The notes: generated from the sequence alone by a model not told the origin. Numbered from the stretch's first letter, positions 52,661-61,327 are shown. The stretch: 64,000 nucleotides of DNA from Paenibacillus sp. PL91 (GCF_012935325.2 NZ_JABBYG020000009.1:1-64000); one strand, 5' to 3'. Numbers and translations are program-made.

Positions 52661-53737
52661 TTAAGGGCCAATCCAGCCCCACAGCAAGTAAACGAGGGCC
52701 ATTGCAATAAAACCATGCAGCAGCCTGGCGAGCAGTAAGGGACGGTAACGCAAATCCGTTCTGCTCAGCAGGCTGGCGATTTGAGCATGCACCGATATGC
52801 CGCCCCATGACAGCACCCAGGCAGCAATCGCGGCTTGGTGCATAAGACCGGTGCCTGCTGTACCGGCTGCGCGGGCGCCCAGCGTTACCTCGAACAAGCC
52901 GTATATGACTGCATCTGCCAGCGGCTTGGGCAGACCGATTGCGTGAAATAAATAACGGAGCGCTTCAGCCATGGCTTCCACGATACCGGCATGCGTAAGC
53001 ATCTCCATTACGACGGAAAAAAAGACGACTAGACCGCCAACGACAATCATTAGCCGAAGCGCCGATTGGACGGAATCTTGAAGCAGCCTACCGAGTCCGC
53101 GCCCGTCCAGCAAGCGGGCTTCATGCATCGCTTTAAGTGCCTCGGCTATTCGCGAAGGCCGGCGTTTTCCAGCTCCACCAGCGATATCGATGTTTTTTTC
53201 AGCAGAGGACGGCAGCGCATGACGGTCGTGGTAGCGCATAAGGAGGCCGATAATCAATCCTCCGCCATAGTGGGCTGCGGCTAATAAAGGCGCTAATGCT
53301 ACATTTTGGAAAAAGCCGATCGATACCGCTCCGATTAGGAAAATAGGATCAGATGTCGTAGTAAACGCGACCAGCCGCTCACCCTCCGCGCGATTGACAA
53401 GCCTTTGCTCCCATAGCTGAGCGGTCAGCCTTGCCCCTACCGGGTAGCCGGAAATATAGCCCATTGTTACTACGAAGCCGCCGATGCCGGGAAGCCGAAA
53501 CAAAGGCCTCATTAACGGATCAAGCAGTTTGCCGAAGAAGTGCACGATGCCAATGCCGAGCAGCAGCTCCGAGATGACGAAGAAAGGAAACAATGCCGGA
53601 AAAAGCACCTGCCACCAGATAGAGAGTCCGCGCAAGGAGGAATGCAGCGTTTCCGTAGGAAAGACGGTCATTAGAAGCACGATAAGAAGAGCGCCAAAGG
53701 CGGTAATGGATAACGGATGGACGAACGAGCGCAGCAA
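52661..53737 (-). CDS. ylbJ: Sporulation integral membrane protein YlbJ
   Basis: This 358-residue protein has about eight membrane helices and the nucleoside-transporter-like gate domains typical of YlbJ (LFPFFVISELLLGIGIVHF, GFVVTMGYISGYPVGARL, FTTTSDPIFLIGAVSIGF). In Bacillus it is expressed in the mother cell under SigE and needed for spore cortex formation. It lies 100 bases upstream of nadK on the same strand and may be cotranscribed. Confidence 0.92.
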   Translation of the reverse strand: MLRSFVHPLSITAFGALLIVLLMTVFPTETLHSSLRGLSIWWQVLFPALFPFFVISELLLGIGIVHFFGKLLDPLMRPLFRLPGIGGFVVTMGYISGYPVGARLTAQLWEQRLVNRAEGERLVAFTTTSDPIFLIGAVSIGFFQNVALAPLLAAAHYGGGLIIGLLMRYHDRHALPSSAEKNIDIAGGAGKRRPSRIAEALKAMHEARLLDGRGLGRLLQDSVQSALRLMIVVGGLVVFFSVVMEMLTHAGIVEAMAEALRYLFHAIGLPKPLADAVIYGLFEVTLGARAAGTAGTGLMHQAAIAAWVLSWGGISVHAQIASLLSRTDLRYRPLLLARLLHGFIAMALVYLLWGWIGP

Positions 53738-53914
53738 TAAGGCCGCCTCCTCCTATAGTTAAAATGGCATATGATGATGCAAATTTATGATATTGTACAA
53801 ACCCCTCCTACACGTATATGCCTCAATGTGGACATCCATCACTTGACCGAAATTAAAAATAAATGACAATGACAAAGAAAACGCTTCCAAAAAGCTGGAT
53901 TCCTCATTTTTTTA

Positions 53915-53923
53915 TGGTACAAT
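53915..53923 (+). promoter_or_regulatory. Extended -10 promoter of the small membrane protein gene
   Basis: ATGGTACAAT contains the extended TG and a TACAAT -10 (53918-53923), 33 bases before the ATG at 53956. It supports transcription of the small gene that follows. Confidence 0.6.
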
Positions 53924-53955
53924 AGAATTACCTTTGAATGGTTGGAGTGATGGGT

Positions 53956-54048
53956 ATGAGTATAATCGCTGGCATCTTGGTATGTGCTTTCGTCTATGTC
54001 ATTCGAGAATCTCTTACAGCACCTGGGGAAGAAGACTATGAGAGTTAA
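53956..54048 (+). CDS. Small single-span membrane protein (30 residues)
   Basis: The ATG at 53956 follows TTGGAG by about seven bases. The 30-residue product MSIIAGILVCAFVYVIRESL plus TAPGEEDYES has one membrane helix in residues 2-16 and an acidic C-terminal tail. It has its own extended -10 promoter and a terminator 25 bases after the stop, so it is a complete one-gene transcript. I do not recognise the family. A start six bases upstream (ATG 53950) is possible but too close to the ribosome site. Confidence 0.7.
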   Translation: MSIIAGILVCAFVYVIRESLTAPGEEDYES

Positions 54049-54072
54049 TGGGCAGTAGTTCTAAATGACAAG

Positions 54073-54105
54073 GTCCGCATGAATGCGATGCGGGCTTTTT
54101 TTTGT
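54073..54105 (+). terminator. Rho-independent terminator
   Basis: GTCCGCAT (54075-54082) pairs with ATGCGGGC (54090-54097) over a 7-base loop, followed by eight Ts. It ends the small membrane protein gene. Confidence 0.85.
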
Positions 54106-54128
54106 TTCCTGCGAAATATTTTATATGA

Positions 54129-54134
54129 TATAAT
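54129..54134 (+). promoter_or_regulatory. -10 box of the globin operon
   Basis: A perfect TATAAT lies 35 bases before the globin start; TTGTTT 19 bases upstream is a weak -35. Confidence 0.5.
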
Positions 54135-54168
54135 ACTAAATACCTACAAAATGGAGGTGGTTTTGACG

Positions 54169-54558
54169 ATGAATAGGAATATAAGCCTTTATGAAGCACT
54201 AGGCGGGGCTGAGACTTTAAGACTAATTGTTGAATCTTTCTATCCAAAGGTACAAGCTCATCCATTAATTGGTCCATTGTTCCCACAAGACATTGATCCC
54301 GTCATAGAGAAGCAATATTTATTTTTGACCCAGTTCTTTGGAGGCCCTTCGCTATACTCCGACGAGTATGGACATCCGATGATGCGAGCTAGACATTTGC
54401 CCTTCCCGATTACGCCTGAGCGTGCAAACGCATGGCTTGACTGCATGCGCGAAGCACTGAAAGAGATTGGAATTGATGAAGAGCTTCAAATAATCGTTAT
54501 CGAAAGACTATCCGGACCAGCACATCATTTTGTCAACACATCTGAAGAGGAGACGTGA
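54169..54558 (+). CDS. Truncated hemoglobin, group II (TrHbO)
   Basis: I chose ATG 54169 behind ATGGAGGTGG; upstream in-frame starts lie in the preceding terminator. The 129-residue globin has ISLYEALGGAETLRLIVESFY with the B10 Tyr near 25, LFLTQFFGGPSLYSDEYGHP, and the proximal heme His near 76 (RARHLPFPIT). Short 2-on-2 globins of this group bind oxygen or NO. The next gene starts six bases after the stop, so the two are co-transcribed. Confidence 0.93.
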   Translation: MNRNISLYEALGGAETLRLIVESFYPKVQAHPLIGPLFPQDIDPVIEKQYLFLTQFFGGPSLYSDEYGHPMMRARHLPFPITPERANAWLDCMREALKEIGIDEELQIIVIERLSGPAHHFVNTSEEET

Positions 54559-54564
54559 TCGTTT

Positions 54565-55305
54565 ATGGAACCACTATACCAATCAAAAATCGAATGCATC
54601 TGCTGTGAAAATACATTTATGACATCGCGGGTCAGACCTAGCTTCAAAAGAGCGTCGAAGACGGATACTGATTTTTGCGGTTATTATAAATCGGAGGTGA
54701 ATCCTGATTTTTATGTCGTCAGGGTTTGTCCAAATTGCGGCTTTGCATCGACTGAGAACGGTATGGGCCGGTTAAACGATCAACAAAAAAAGCAATATCA
54801 AGATAAAATCGGGTTGCGCTGGCAAAAGCAAGAGTATGGCGGCGAGCGCGGCGCAAATATGGCGATGGCAAGCTACAAGCTAGCGCTTCTCTCTGCGCAA
54901 GCGATAGGCGAGAAGGACCGTGTTATTGCCGGAATTTTGCATCACATTGCTTGGCTGTACCGGTATGAAGCGAATCAAAATGATGAAAAAAGATTTCTCC
55001 GTTTTGCCTTGCAGGCATACATACGAGTTTATGAGGCTGAGGGCGTTTCGCTTAACAACGCAAAGCTGATGTATTTGATTGGAGAGCTGAATCGTCGTAT
55101 TGGAGAGTTGAACGAGGCTATACGGTGGTTCTCTCGTGTTGTGAATGACAAGAAAATCGTCGATGCCGCAATGATTCGCGCTTGCCGCGAGCAATGGCAG
55201 CTTATCCGCGAGGAAACGGAAGCCGGACGCAAGAATGCACCCGGCGACACATCTCTCATCGATAGTATGGCTATGCCTGAGCAAACGATCTCTACTTCGG
55301 CTTAG
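54565..55305 (+). CDS. DUF2225 protein
   Basis: The 246-residue protein starts with two CxxC pairs: ECICCENTF near residue 11 and VCPNCGFAST near 53, probably a zinc site. A TPR-like helical region follows (MASYKLALLSAQAIGEKDR, LRFALQAYIRVYEAEG, MYLIGELNRRIGELNEAIRWFSRVV). This is the DUF2225 family, whose function is not known. It shares an operon with the globin and overlaps the convergent gene by four bases. Confidence 0.9.
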   Translation: MEPLYQSKIECICCENTFMTSRVRPSFKRASKTDTDFCGYYKSEVNPDFYVVRVCPNCGFASTENGMGRLNDQQKKQYQDKIGLRWQKQEYGGERGANMAMASYKLALLSAQAIGEKDRVIAGILHHIAWLYRYEANQNDEKRFLRFALQAYIRVYEAEGVSLNNAKLMYLIGELNRRIGELNEAIRWFSRVVNDKKIVDAAMIRACREQWQLIREETEAGRKNAPGDTSLIDSMAMPEQTISTSA

Positions 55306-55544
55306 CGTTTTTTTTGGCGAAGGACACGGTCCGTCAGCAGGTAATCCCGGTCCGCGTCAACAAGAGTCACTTTATTGTGGCAGCACGGAAATACGAGCAA
55401 CCGTTTCATGCCGTCTTGAATATCCTGAAGCTCAGCTGGCTTTACGGGGAGCAGCACATTTTCCGCTTGGCAGAAGGGACAGTTTGATACGTAAAGATCA
55501 CCCATTAGAATGTCATAAGGCCATGCTTTTTCGAAAGGAATCAT
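55302..55544 (-). CDS. Small Cys-motif protein of unknown function
   Basis: This 80-residue protein has CPFCQAENVLLPVKP near residue 22 and a later CCHN near 54, possibly a small zinc ribbon. The rest is DIQDGMKRLLVFP and a basic tail (RVLRQKKR). Its ATG overlaps the stop of the yycC-like gene by four bases, so the two are one operon. Its stop overlaps the DUF2225 gene. Confidence 0.75.
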   Translation of the reverse strand: MIPFEKAWPYDILMGDLYVSNCPFCQAENVLLPVKPAELQDIQDGMKRLLVFPCCHNKVTLVDADRDYLLTDRVLRQKKR

Positions 55545-55711
55545 GATTTCTGATCGCTATCGGGTGCCGCAGGCGTGTCGCTCTTAGCGAGCTCGGCCAG
55601 CTTCTGCAGCAAAATGTGACGAGGCATATGCATCAAATGCTCGATCGGCACGCCAAGCTGCTCAGAAAGCTTGATCGCTGTATCGGCCGAAATTTGCAAC
55701 GGTTTAGACAT
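55541..55711 (-). CDS. yycC: YycC-like small protein
   Basis: The 56-residue protein starts MSKPLQISADTAIKLSEQLG, continues with GVPIEHLMHMPRHILLQKLA and ends with an acidic Ser/Asp-rich tail. This strongly resembles YycC (about 50 residues, function unknown) of Bacillales. A TTGGAGGAATT lies before the ATG. It is short and easily missed. The next gene starts on its stop (ATGA overlap). Confidence 0.82.
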   Translation of the reverse strand: MSKPLQISADTAIKLSEQLGVPIEHLMHMPRHILLQKLAELAKSDTPAAPDSDQKS

Positions 55712-55822
55712 GGTGTAATTCCTCCAATCTGGATATAATTAAGTTATACACCGCCGAGAAGGTTTGCGCAAATAAAACGCGGCCGCTTCTTGGCTTTTTT
55801 ATGGAGGAGAGGATGGAAGCAG

Positions 55823-57607
55823 ATGAATAAGGGATATCCGCAAAGCTGGGATTTAGACGTTTTATATGAGGGAGGCTCAAGCTCGGCTGCTTTCCTGCAG
55901 GAGCTAAAGGGCATTGAAGAGGATATTGCAAAGCTGGATGCTGCGTTGTCAACAGATGAGGGCACGGCTGTTTCAGACATCGCGGCGATGACGGAGCTGC
56001 TGCAAAGCGTTTTAATCCGGCTCAGGCAGTCGGAGTCATTTGTTTCCTGTTTACTCGCTCAAAACATCCGAGACTCATCAGCCAGCGCGCGAAATGATAA
56101 TGTGAAAACGTTAGCTGCGAAGTTTCTTGGCGTGCTGACTCGCTTCGATAACAGACTGCGCGGCTTTGATGACAACGAATGGTCCGCAATGCTTGCGAAC
56201 GAGCTGCTAGCCGAGGTCGCTTTTAACCTAAACGAACGCCGGGAGCTTGCGAAGAAGAAGATGGCTCCGGAGCTTGAGGCATTAGTCGAAGATTTGGCTG
56301 TAGACGGTTATCACGGCTGGGGCGACTATTATAATGTCATCGTGTCGCGAGCGAAATTTACCGATATCGGCAAGGACGGCGAGAAGCATATTTTATCCGC
56401 TGGTCAAATGCATAACCGTCTATCCGATGGAGATCGCGAGGTTCGCCAAGCGGCATTCGCAGAATGGGAGCGCGAGTGGTCGGAGCAGGCCGACTTATGC
56501 GCCGAGACGCTAAATCGGATTTCCGGATTTCGCTTGAAGCTGTATGAGAAACGCGGCTGGGAATCTGTGCTGCAGGATCCTTTGCAAATGAATCGGATGA
56601 GCGAGGCAACGCTGCAAGCGATGTGGGATGCGATTCAAGAGGGCAAGCAGGTGCTTGTAACCTATCTACAGCGAAAAGCAAAGCTGCTTGGCATCGACAA
56701 GCTTGACTGGCATGATGTGGAGGCGCCGATCGGCTCTGCGACGAAGACGATTCCATACGACGAGGCAGCTGCTTTTATTGTAGAACAATTCCGAACGTTT
56801 AGTCCTGAGCTGGCTGACTTCTCGGAGCTTGCGTTCCGCGAGGGCTGGATCGAAGCGGAGGATCGTCCCGGTAAGCGCCCTGGCGGCTTTTGTACGTCGT
56901 TTCCGAAGAGCGGACAAACCCGTATTTTCATGACTTTTTCGGGCACAGCCTCCAACGTCTCTACGCTGGCGCATGAGCTTGGGCATGCTTATCACCAGCA
57001 TGTAATGAACGACTTGCCTGCCTTGTCGCAGGAGTATGCGATGAATGTGGCAGAGACGGCATCTACATTTGCAGAGCTAATCGTATCCGACCGCGCGTTT
57101 CAAGCAGCGGTTGAACACGAGGAGAAGCTTGGGCTGCTTGAGGACAAAATTCAGCGCTCAGTCGCTTTCTTTATGAATATTCATGCTCGTTTCTTATTCG
57201 AAACACGGTTCTATGCTCGCCGCAAGGAAGGTTTGGTGAGTGTAGAGGAGCTTAACACGTTGATGGAAGAGGCCCAGCGAGAAGCTTATTGCGATTTGCT
57301 CGACGAGGTTCATCCTCATTTTTGGGCATCCAAGCTGCATTTCTACTTTACGGACGTCCCTTTCTATAACTTCCCTTATACATTCGGCTATTTGTTCAGT
57401 GCAGGCATATATGCAAAAGCATTGAAGGAAGGCCCGGAGTTCAAAAATCAGTATGTTGCCTTGCTGCGAGATACCGGCCGGATGAGCGTCGAGCAGCTTG
57501 CGCAGGAGCATCTTGGCGTGAATGTGGAGAAAATCGATTTCTGGCGCGATGCGGTTGCTTTGACTGCAGTTGACGTGGAGCAGTTTATCGCCATGACTAA
57601 CGAATAA
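55823..57607 (+). CDS. M3-family oligoendopeptidase (PepF type)
   Basis: I chose ATG 55823 (MNKGYPQSWDLDVLYEGG), preceded by purine-rich GGAGGAGAGGATGGAAG; a TTG 33 bases earlier is an alternative. The 594-residue zinc peptidase has the HELGHAYHQH motif near residue 383 and the third ligand in the NVAETASTFAELIV helix near 410. The helical cage and C-terminal YTFGYLFSAGIYAKAL are typical of PepF-like enzymes. It cleaves peptides of about 6-20 residues in the cytoplasm. Confidence 0.94.
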   Translation: MNKGYPQSWDLDVLYEGGSSSAAFLQELKGIEEDIAKLDAALSTDEGTAVSDIAAMTELLQSVLIRLRQSESFVSCLLAQNIRDSSASARNDNVKTLAAKFLGVLTRFDNRLRGFDDNEWSAMLANELLAEVAFNLNERRELAKKKMAPELEALVEDLAVDGYHGWGDYYNVIVSRAKFTDIGKDGEKHILSAGQMHNRLSDGDREVRQAAFAEWEREWSEQADLCAETLNRISGFRLKLYEKRGWESVLQDPLQMNRMSEATLQAMWDAIQEGKQVLVTYLQRKAKLLGIDKLDWHDVEAPIGSATKTIPYDEAAAFIVEQFRTFSPELADFSELAFREGWIEAEDRPGKRPGGFCTSFPKSGQTRIFMTFSGTASNVSTLAHELGHAYHQHVMNDLPALSQEYAMNVAETASTFAELIVSDRAFQAAVEHEEKLGLLEDKIQRSVAFFMNIHARFLFETRFYARRKEGLVSVEELNTLMEEAQREAYCDLLDEVHPHFWASKLHFYFTDVPFYNFPYTFGYLFSAGIYAKALKEGPEFKNQYVALLRDTGRMSVEQLAQEHLGVNVEKIDFWRDAVALTAVDVEQFIAMTNE

Positions 57608-57689
57608 TGTAAAGTAATAAGTAGAGCAGTCAGAACCGTTTTTGTGGCTCGCTCAGCAAGGAATCGTTTATTCATTACACCGACCGGAC

Positions 57690-57734
57690 AGCCGGAGACA
57701 AGTGCAAGAACCCTTGTCTCTGGCTATTTTTTTT
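57690..57734 (+). terminator. Rho-independent terminator
   Basis: AGCCGGAGACAAG (57690-57702) pairs with CTTGTCTCTGGCT (57713-57725) with one G-T pair, then eight Ts. It ends the oligoendopeptidase gene. Confidence 0.9.
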
Positions 57735-57777
57735 CACGCAATATTATAATAAGAATAACCATTCATAGAGAGGCGGA

Positions 57778-58674
57778 ATGAAATTGACAGAATATGCAAT
57801 CAATCAGGAGAGCGTTATCGGATTTATTGGGACAGGCATTATGGGAGAGAGTATGGCGGGTCATTTGCTCGCAGCAGGGTTTAAAGTAAATGTATATAAT
57901 CGCACGCGGTCAAGAGCAGATCTCTTAGTTTCAAAAGGTGCCGTGTGGCAGGAGACGCCTAAGGCGGTAGCCGAGCAATCGGATGTCATCATTACGATGC
58001 TTGGCTATCCTTCCGATGTTGAAGAGGTGTATTTAGGAGCTTCGGGCTTATTGCAGCATGCAAGGCCTAATAGTCTGCTCATAGATATGACGACCTCAAG
58101 TCCATCCCTAGCTAAGCGCATTGAACTGGAAGCTAGAAATAGAGGACTCGCGGCGCTTGATGCACCCATCTCTGGCGGAGATATAGGGGCAAAGGAAGCT
58201 AGGCTTTCGATTATGGTCGGCGGTTCGGAGGAAGCCTTTGAAGCGGTGTTGCCGCTGTTTCAGCTTATGGGCAAAAATATTGTGCACCAGGGCGCTGCGG
58301 GAGCTGGCCAATTTACTAAAATGTGCAATCAAATTGCGATCGCCTCCAATATGATAGGGGTAAGCGAAGCGCTCGCATATGCGAGTCGTGCGGGTCTGGA
58401 GCCAAGCAAGGTGCTGAAGAGCATTGAAGCTGGCGCGGCGGGCAGCTGGTCGTTGTCTAATCTCGGTCCACGCATCATAAACGGAGATTTTGCCCCGGGG
58501 TTTTACGTAAAGCATTTTATGAAAGATATTAAAATCGCGATAGAGTCGGCTGATGAGCTCGGATTGCCCTTGCCTGGATTAGCGCTGGCACGCTCCTTAT
58601 ACGAGCAGGTGATTGCGCTTGGCGAAGAAAACAGCGGGACTCAAGCGTTGTACAAAGTAATATTCGCGGAGTAA
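57778..58674 (+). CDS. NAD(P)-dependent beta-hydroxyacid dehydrogenase
   Basis: The 298-residue protein has an N-terminal Rossmann motif IGFIGTGIMGESMAGHLL, the substrate motif DAPISGGDIGAKEARL near residue 122, and the catalytic Lys in AGQFTKMCNQ near 180. These are hallmarks of 3-hydroxyisobutyrate dehydrogenase / tartronate-semialdehyde reductase relatives. The C-terminal half is helical (FYVKHFMKDIKIAIESADEL). GAGAGGCGG precedes the ATG. The substrate is not determinable from sequence. Confidence 0.9.
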   Translation: MKLTEYAINQESVIGFIGTGIMGESMAGHLLAAGFKVNVYNRTRSRADLLVSKGAVWQETPKAVAEQSDVIITMLGYPSDVEEVYLGASGLLQHARPNSLLIDMTTSSPSLAKRIELEARNRGLAALDAPISGGDIGAKEARLSIMVGGSEEAFEAVLPLFQLMGKNIVHQGAAGAGQFTKMCNQIAIASNMIGVSEALAYASRAGLEPSKVLKSIEAGAAGSWSLSNLGPRIINGDFAPGFYVKHFMKDIKIAIESADELGLPLPGLALARSLYEQVIALGEENSGTQALYKVIFAE

Positions 58675-58764
58675 GGCTACTATTTATTGTGCGTTATACG
58701 TTAATATGATATATTATTTATCGAATAATGGTACTATATCAAACAAATATGACTCATATACAGA

Positions 58765-59436
58765 TTGGAGGAGAGTACGATTCAGTTATCATCACGGCAA
58801 TTGGAGCTTCTTGAGCTCGTGAAGAGGCATGCGCCGATTACCGGTGAACAGCTAGCGGAATATCTAGGTGTCAGCAGACCGACGCTGCGCTCGGATTTAT
58901 CGCTTCTCGTCATGCTTGGTTTGCTTGATGCGAAGCCAAAGGTCGGTTATTTCCTCGGCAACACCTATCGTTCAAGCAGCGAGCCTTTGCAGCAATTCAA
59001 CAATATGAAGGTAAGAGAGGTACAAGGGGTTCCTGTCAACGTGCCTGATTCATTGTCGGTGCATGATGCCGTCATTACGTTGTTCACCGAGAATGCAGAT
59101 ACCCTTATAGTCGTGAATGAACAGAAGCGGTTCGTTGGAATCGTAACTCCTAAGGATTTGCTGAAAATAACGCTTGGTAACGCTGGTGCTGCATCCATAC
59201 CCGTCAGTATGGTGATGACCCGCTATCCGAATATTGTGACGCTTATGCCCGATGAATCCGTAATGGAGGCGATACGCAAAATGTCGCTCCATCAGGTGGA
59301 TTGTCTGCCAGTCATTGTTCCTCGCGAGGAGCAAGCGGCAGATCCGGAAGTAACCGGCTGGGTATCGAAGTCGAACATTATACGTCTGATGGCGGACATC
59401 GCGATGGATGGGGAATTGGGGGAGCCAGAGTTATGA
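58765..59436 (+). CDS. ccpN: CcpN-type repressor (HTH plus CBS pair)
   Basis: The protein has an N-terminal helix-turn-helix (ITGEQLAEYLGVSRPTLRSDLS) and two CBS domains at about 80-200 that sense nucleotides. CcpN represses gluconeogenic genes in glucose-grown Bacillus. TTG 58765 gives 223 residues but is itself part of the ribosome site (TTGGAGGAG). ATT at 58780, six bases after GGAGGAG, is an attractive but rare start codon that would give 218 residues. The pair with ppsR downstream matches B. subtilis ccpN-yqfL. Confidence 0.9.
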   Translation: MEESTIQLSSRQLELLELVKRHAPITGEQLAEYLGVSRPTLRSDLSLLVMLGLLDAKPKVGYFLGNTYRSSSEPLQQFNNMKVREVQGVPVNVPDSLSVHDAVITLFTENADTLIVVNEQKRFVGIVTPKDLLKITLGNAGAASIPVSMVMTRYPNIVTLMPDESVMEAIRKMSLHQVDCLPVIVPREEQAADPEVTGWVSKSNIIRLMADIAMDGELGEPEL

Positions 59437-60233
59437 AACAGCAAATCATTTATGTATGCTCCGATGCTGTCGGCGAAACGGCGGAAGCGGTAGCCAAGGC
59501 AACCTTGCGTCAATTTGCATCGGAGCATGTAAAAATTAAGCGCTACGGGCATATCAAGTCCGAGGATGAGATATTGCGCATCATAGCCGAAGCGCTCAGC
59601 ACAGGAGGCTTCATCAGCTACACGCTCGTACAGCCGGAGCTTCGAGAGCTTATGAAGGAAGAGTCGCTTAGAGCCGGCGTTCGAGCAGTAGATGTGATGG
59701 GGCCGATGATGCAGGCTTATGTGGACACGTTCGGCACCTTTCCGAAGCGGCAGCCTGGTCTGCTTCATTCCATTGACGATGCCTATCATCGCCGGATGGA
59801 TGCCATTGAGTTTGCGGTCAAATACGATGACGGCAAGGATGCGCGAGGCTTTGTACAGGCGCAGGTCGTATTAATTGGCGTATCGCGGACGTCGAAGACG
59901 CCACTCAGCATATTTTTGTCACACAAAGGCATTAAGACAGCCAACCTGCCGCTTATGCCGGAGGTTAACCCGCCCGAGGAATTAAAGCCTGCTCCTGGAC
60001 GGCTGATCATTGGACTTACGATGCAAGCAGAGCATCTGCTTGAAATTCGTTCTGAGCGGCTGAAGACGCTAGGGCTTCCTGCATCTGCGCAATATGCGAC
60101 GACAGAGCGGATTCAAGAGGAGCTGGATTATGCGAAAGCCGTCATGGAATCATTGAATTGTCCCGTAATTGATGTCACAAATCGCGCAATTGAGGAAACA
60201 GCCGGAATTATAACTGAATGGCTTAACAAATAA
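59433..60233 (+). CDS. ppsR: Pyruvate, phosphate dikinase regulatory protein
   Basis: I placed the start at ATG 59433 (MKQQIIYVCSDAVGETAEAV), overlapping the ccpN stop by four bases. The 266-residue DUF299 protein is a combined kinase and phosphorylase. It uses a P-loop-like VSRTSKTPLS near residue 150, with PLMPEVNPPEEL and GLTMQAEHLLEIRSERL further on. It switches pyruvate dikinase on and off by phosphorylating a Thr. It is yqfL in B. subtilis. Confidence 0.93.
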   Translation: MKQQIIYVCSDAVGETAEAVAKATLRQFASEHVKIKRYGHIKSEDEILRIIAEALSTGGFISYTLVQPELRELMKEESLRAGVRAVDVMGPMMQAYVDTFGTFPKRQPGLLHSIDDAYHRRMDAIEFAVKYDDGKDARGFVQAQVVLIGVSRTSKTPLSIFLSHKGIKTANLPLMPEVNPPEELKPAPGRLIIGLTMQAEHLLEIRSERLKTLGLPASAQYATTERIQEELDYAKAVMESLNCPVIDVTNRAIEETAGIITEWLNK

Positions 60234-60267
60234 ATGGCTATACCGATAGAGACAAGGGGGAATCTTA

Positions 60268-60666
60268 ATGGATAGAACGTTTGTAATGGTGAAGCCGGAT
60301 GGATATGCTCGAGGTTTGGTTGGTCGTGTTGTTAGTCGATTTGAAGAAAAGGGCTTTACACTTGTAGATGCAAAGGTCATGCAACTATCAAGAGAGCATG
60401 CCGAGCACCATTATGAGCATTTGCGCTCTAAGGTGTTTTTTGACGAGTTGGTCGATTTCATTGTTTCGGGCCCAATATTCGCCATGATCTGGGAAGGCAA
60501 GGATGCTGTCAAAAACGCGAGAGCGCTAATTGGCGCGACGAATCCGTCAGACGCGCTTTCGGGGACGATTCGCGGAGACTTTGCAATCGATGTAGCTAGC
60601 AATATCATCCATGGGTCAGACTCGCCCGAGAGCGCAGAACGGGAAATCAAACTATTTTTCCAATAG
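60268..60666 (+). CDS. ndk: Nucleoside diphosphate kinase
   Basis: The 132-residue enzyme transfers the gamma-phosphate between nucleoside triphosphates and diphosphates. RTFVMVKPDGYARGLVG opens the protein and the active-site His is 115 in NIIHGSDSPESAEREI. At 132 residues it is about 15 shorter than the usual Bacillus enzyme, ending right after the KLFFQ that normally precedes the C-terminal tail. No frameshift is obvious because the frame after the stop does not continue the tail. GGGGGAA precedes the ATG. Confidence 0.95.
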   Translation: MDRTFVMVKPDGYARGLVGRVVSRFEEKGFTLVDAKVMQLSREHAEHHYEHLRSKVFFDELVDFIVSGPIFAMIWEGKDAVKNARALIGATNPSDALSGTIRGDFAIDVASNIIHGSDSPESAEREIKLFFQ

Positions 60667-60685
60667 GAAAAGGAGATGACCGGAC

Positions 60686-61327
60686 ATGAAATTTTTCTTG
60701 GATACAGCAAACGTAGATGAAATTAAACGGATTGCCAAGCTTGGACTCGTTGATGGGGTTACGACTAACCCTTCGCTCATTGCGAAGGAGGGACGCGATT
60801 TTAAACAAGTCATCCAAGAAATTTGCAGCATCGTATCCGGTCCTGTCAGCGCTGAGGTGATCGGCACAAGTGCCGATGATATGCTGAAGGAAGCATTTGA
60901 AATTGCAGAATGGGCTCCAAACGTCGTCATAAAGCTGCCTTTGACGGAGGACGGGCTGTACGCGGCGCACGCTCTTTCGGAGAAAGGCATTCAAACGAAC
61001 GTAACGCTTGTGTTCTCCGCAGCGCAGGGACTGATGGCGGCAAAAGCCGGCGCCACCTTTATTAGTCCATTCGTTGGTAGACTGGATGATATCGGCGTAG
61101 AAGGCTTGAAGCTGGTTCGTGATTTGAATACCATTATTCGCAACTATGGATATTCAACCGAAATCATTGTCGCAAGCATCCGCCATATCGGGCATCTAGA
61201 GCAGGCCGCTATCGCTGGGGCGCATATTGCGACCATTCCAGGCTCGCTTCTGCCATCGCTTTGGAAGCACCCGCTTACCGATATCGGTATTGAAAAGTTT
61301 TTAAGCGACTGGGGCAAACAGAAGTAA
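60686..61327 (+). CDS. Transaldolase / fructose-6-phosphate aldolase
   Basis: The 213-residue protein is the short transaldolase type (MipB/TalC). MKFFLDTANVDEIKR begins it, VTTNPSLIAKEGRD is near 27, the Schiff-base Lys is 83 in NVVIKLPLTEDG, and NVTLVFSAAQGLMAAKAGA is near 110. It acts in the pentose phosphate pathway as TAL or as an F6P aldolase; sequence alone does not decide. GAAAAGGAGATG precedes the ATG. It follows ndk by 19 bases and is probably cotranscribed. Confidence 0.93.
   Translation: MKFFLDTANVDEIKRIAKLGLVDGVTTNPSLIAKEGRDFKQVIQEICSIVSGPVSAEVIGTSADDMLKEAFEIAEWAPNVVIKLPLTEDGLYAAHALSEKGIQTNVTLVFSAAQGLMAAKAGATFISPFVGRLDDIGVEGLKLVRDLNTIIRNYGYSTEIIVASIRHIGHLEQAAIAGAHIATIPGSLLPSLWKHPLTDIGIEKFLSDWGKQK

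Noticed and set aside
60640..60690. Frameshift as the cause of the short Ndk
   Set aside because: None of the frames after the stop continues the usual Ndk tail, and a clear ribosome site for the next gene follows immediately.
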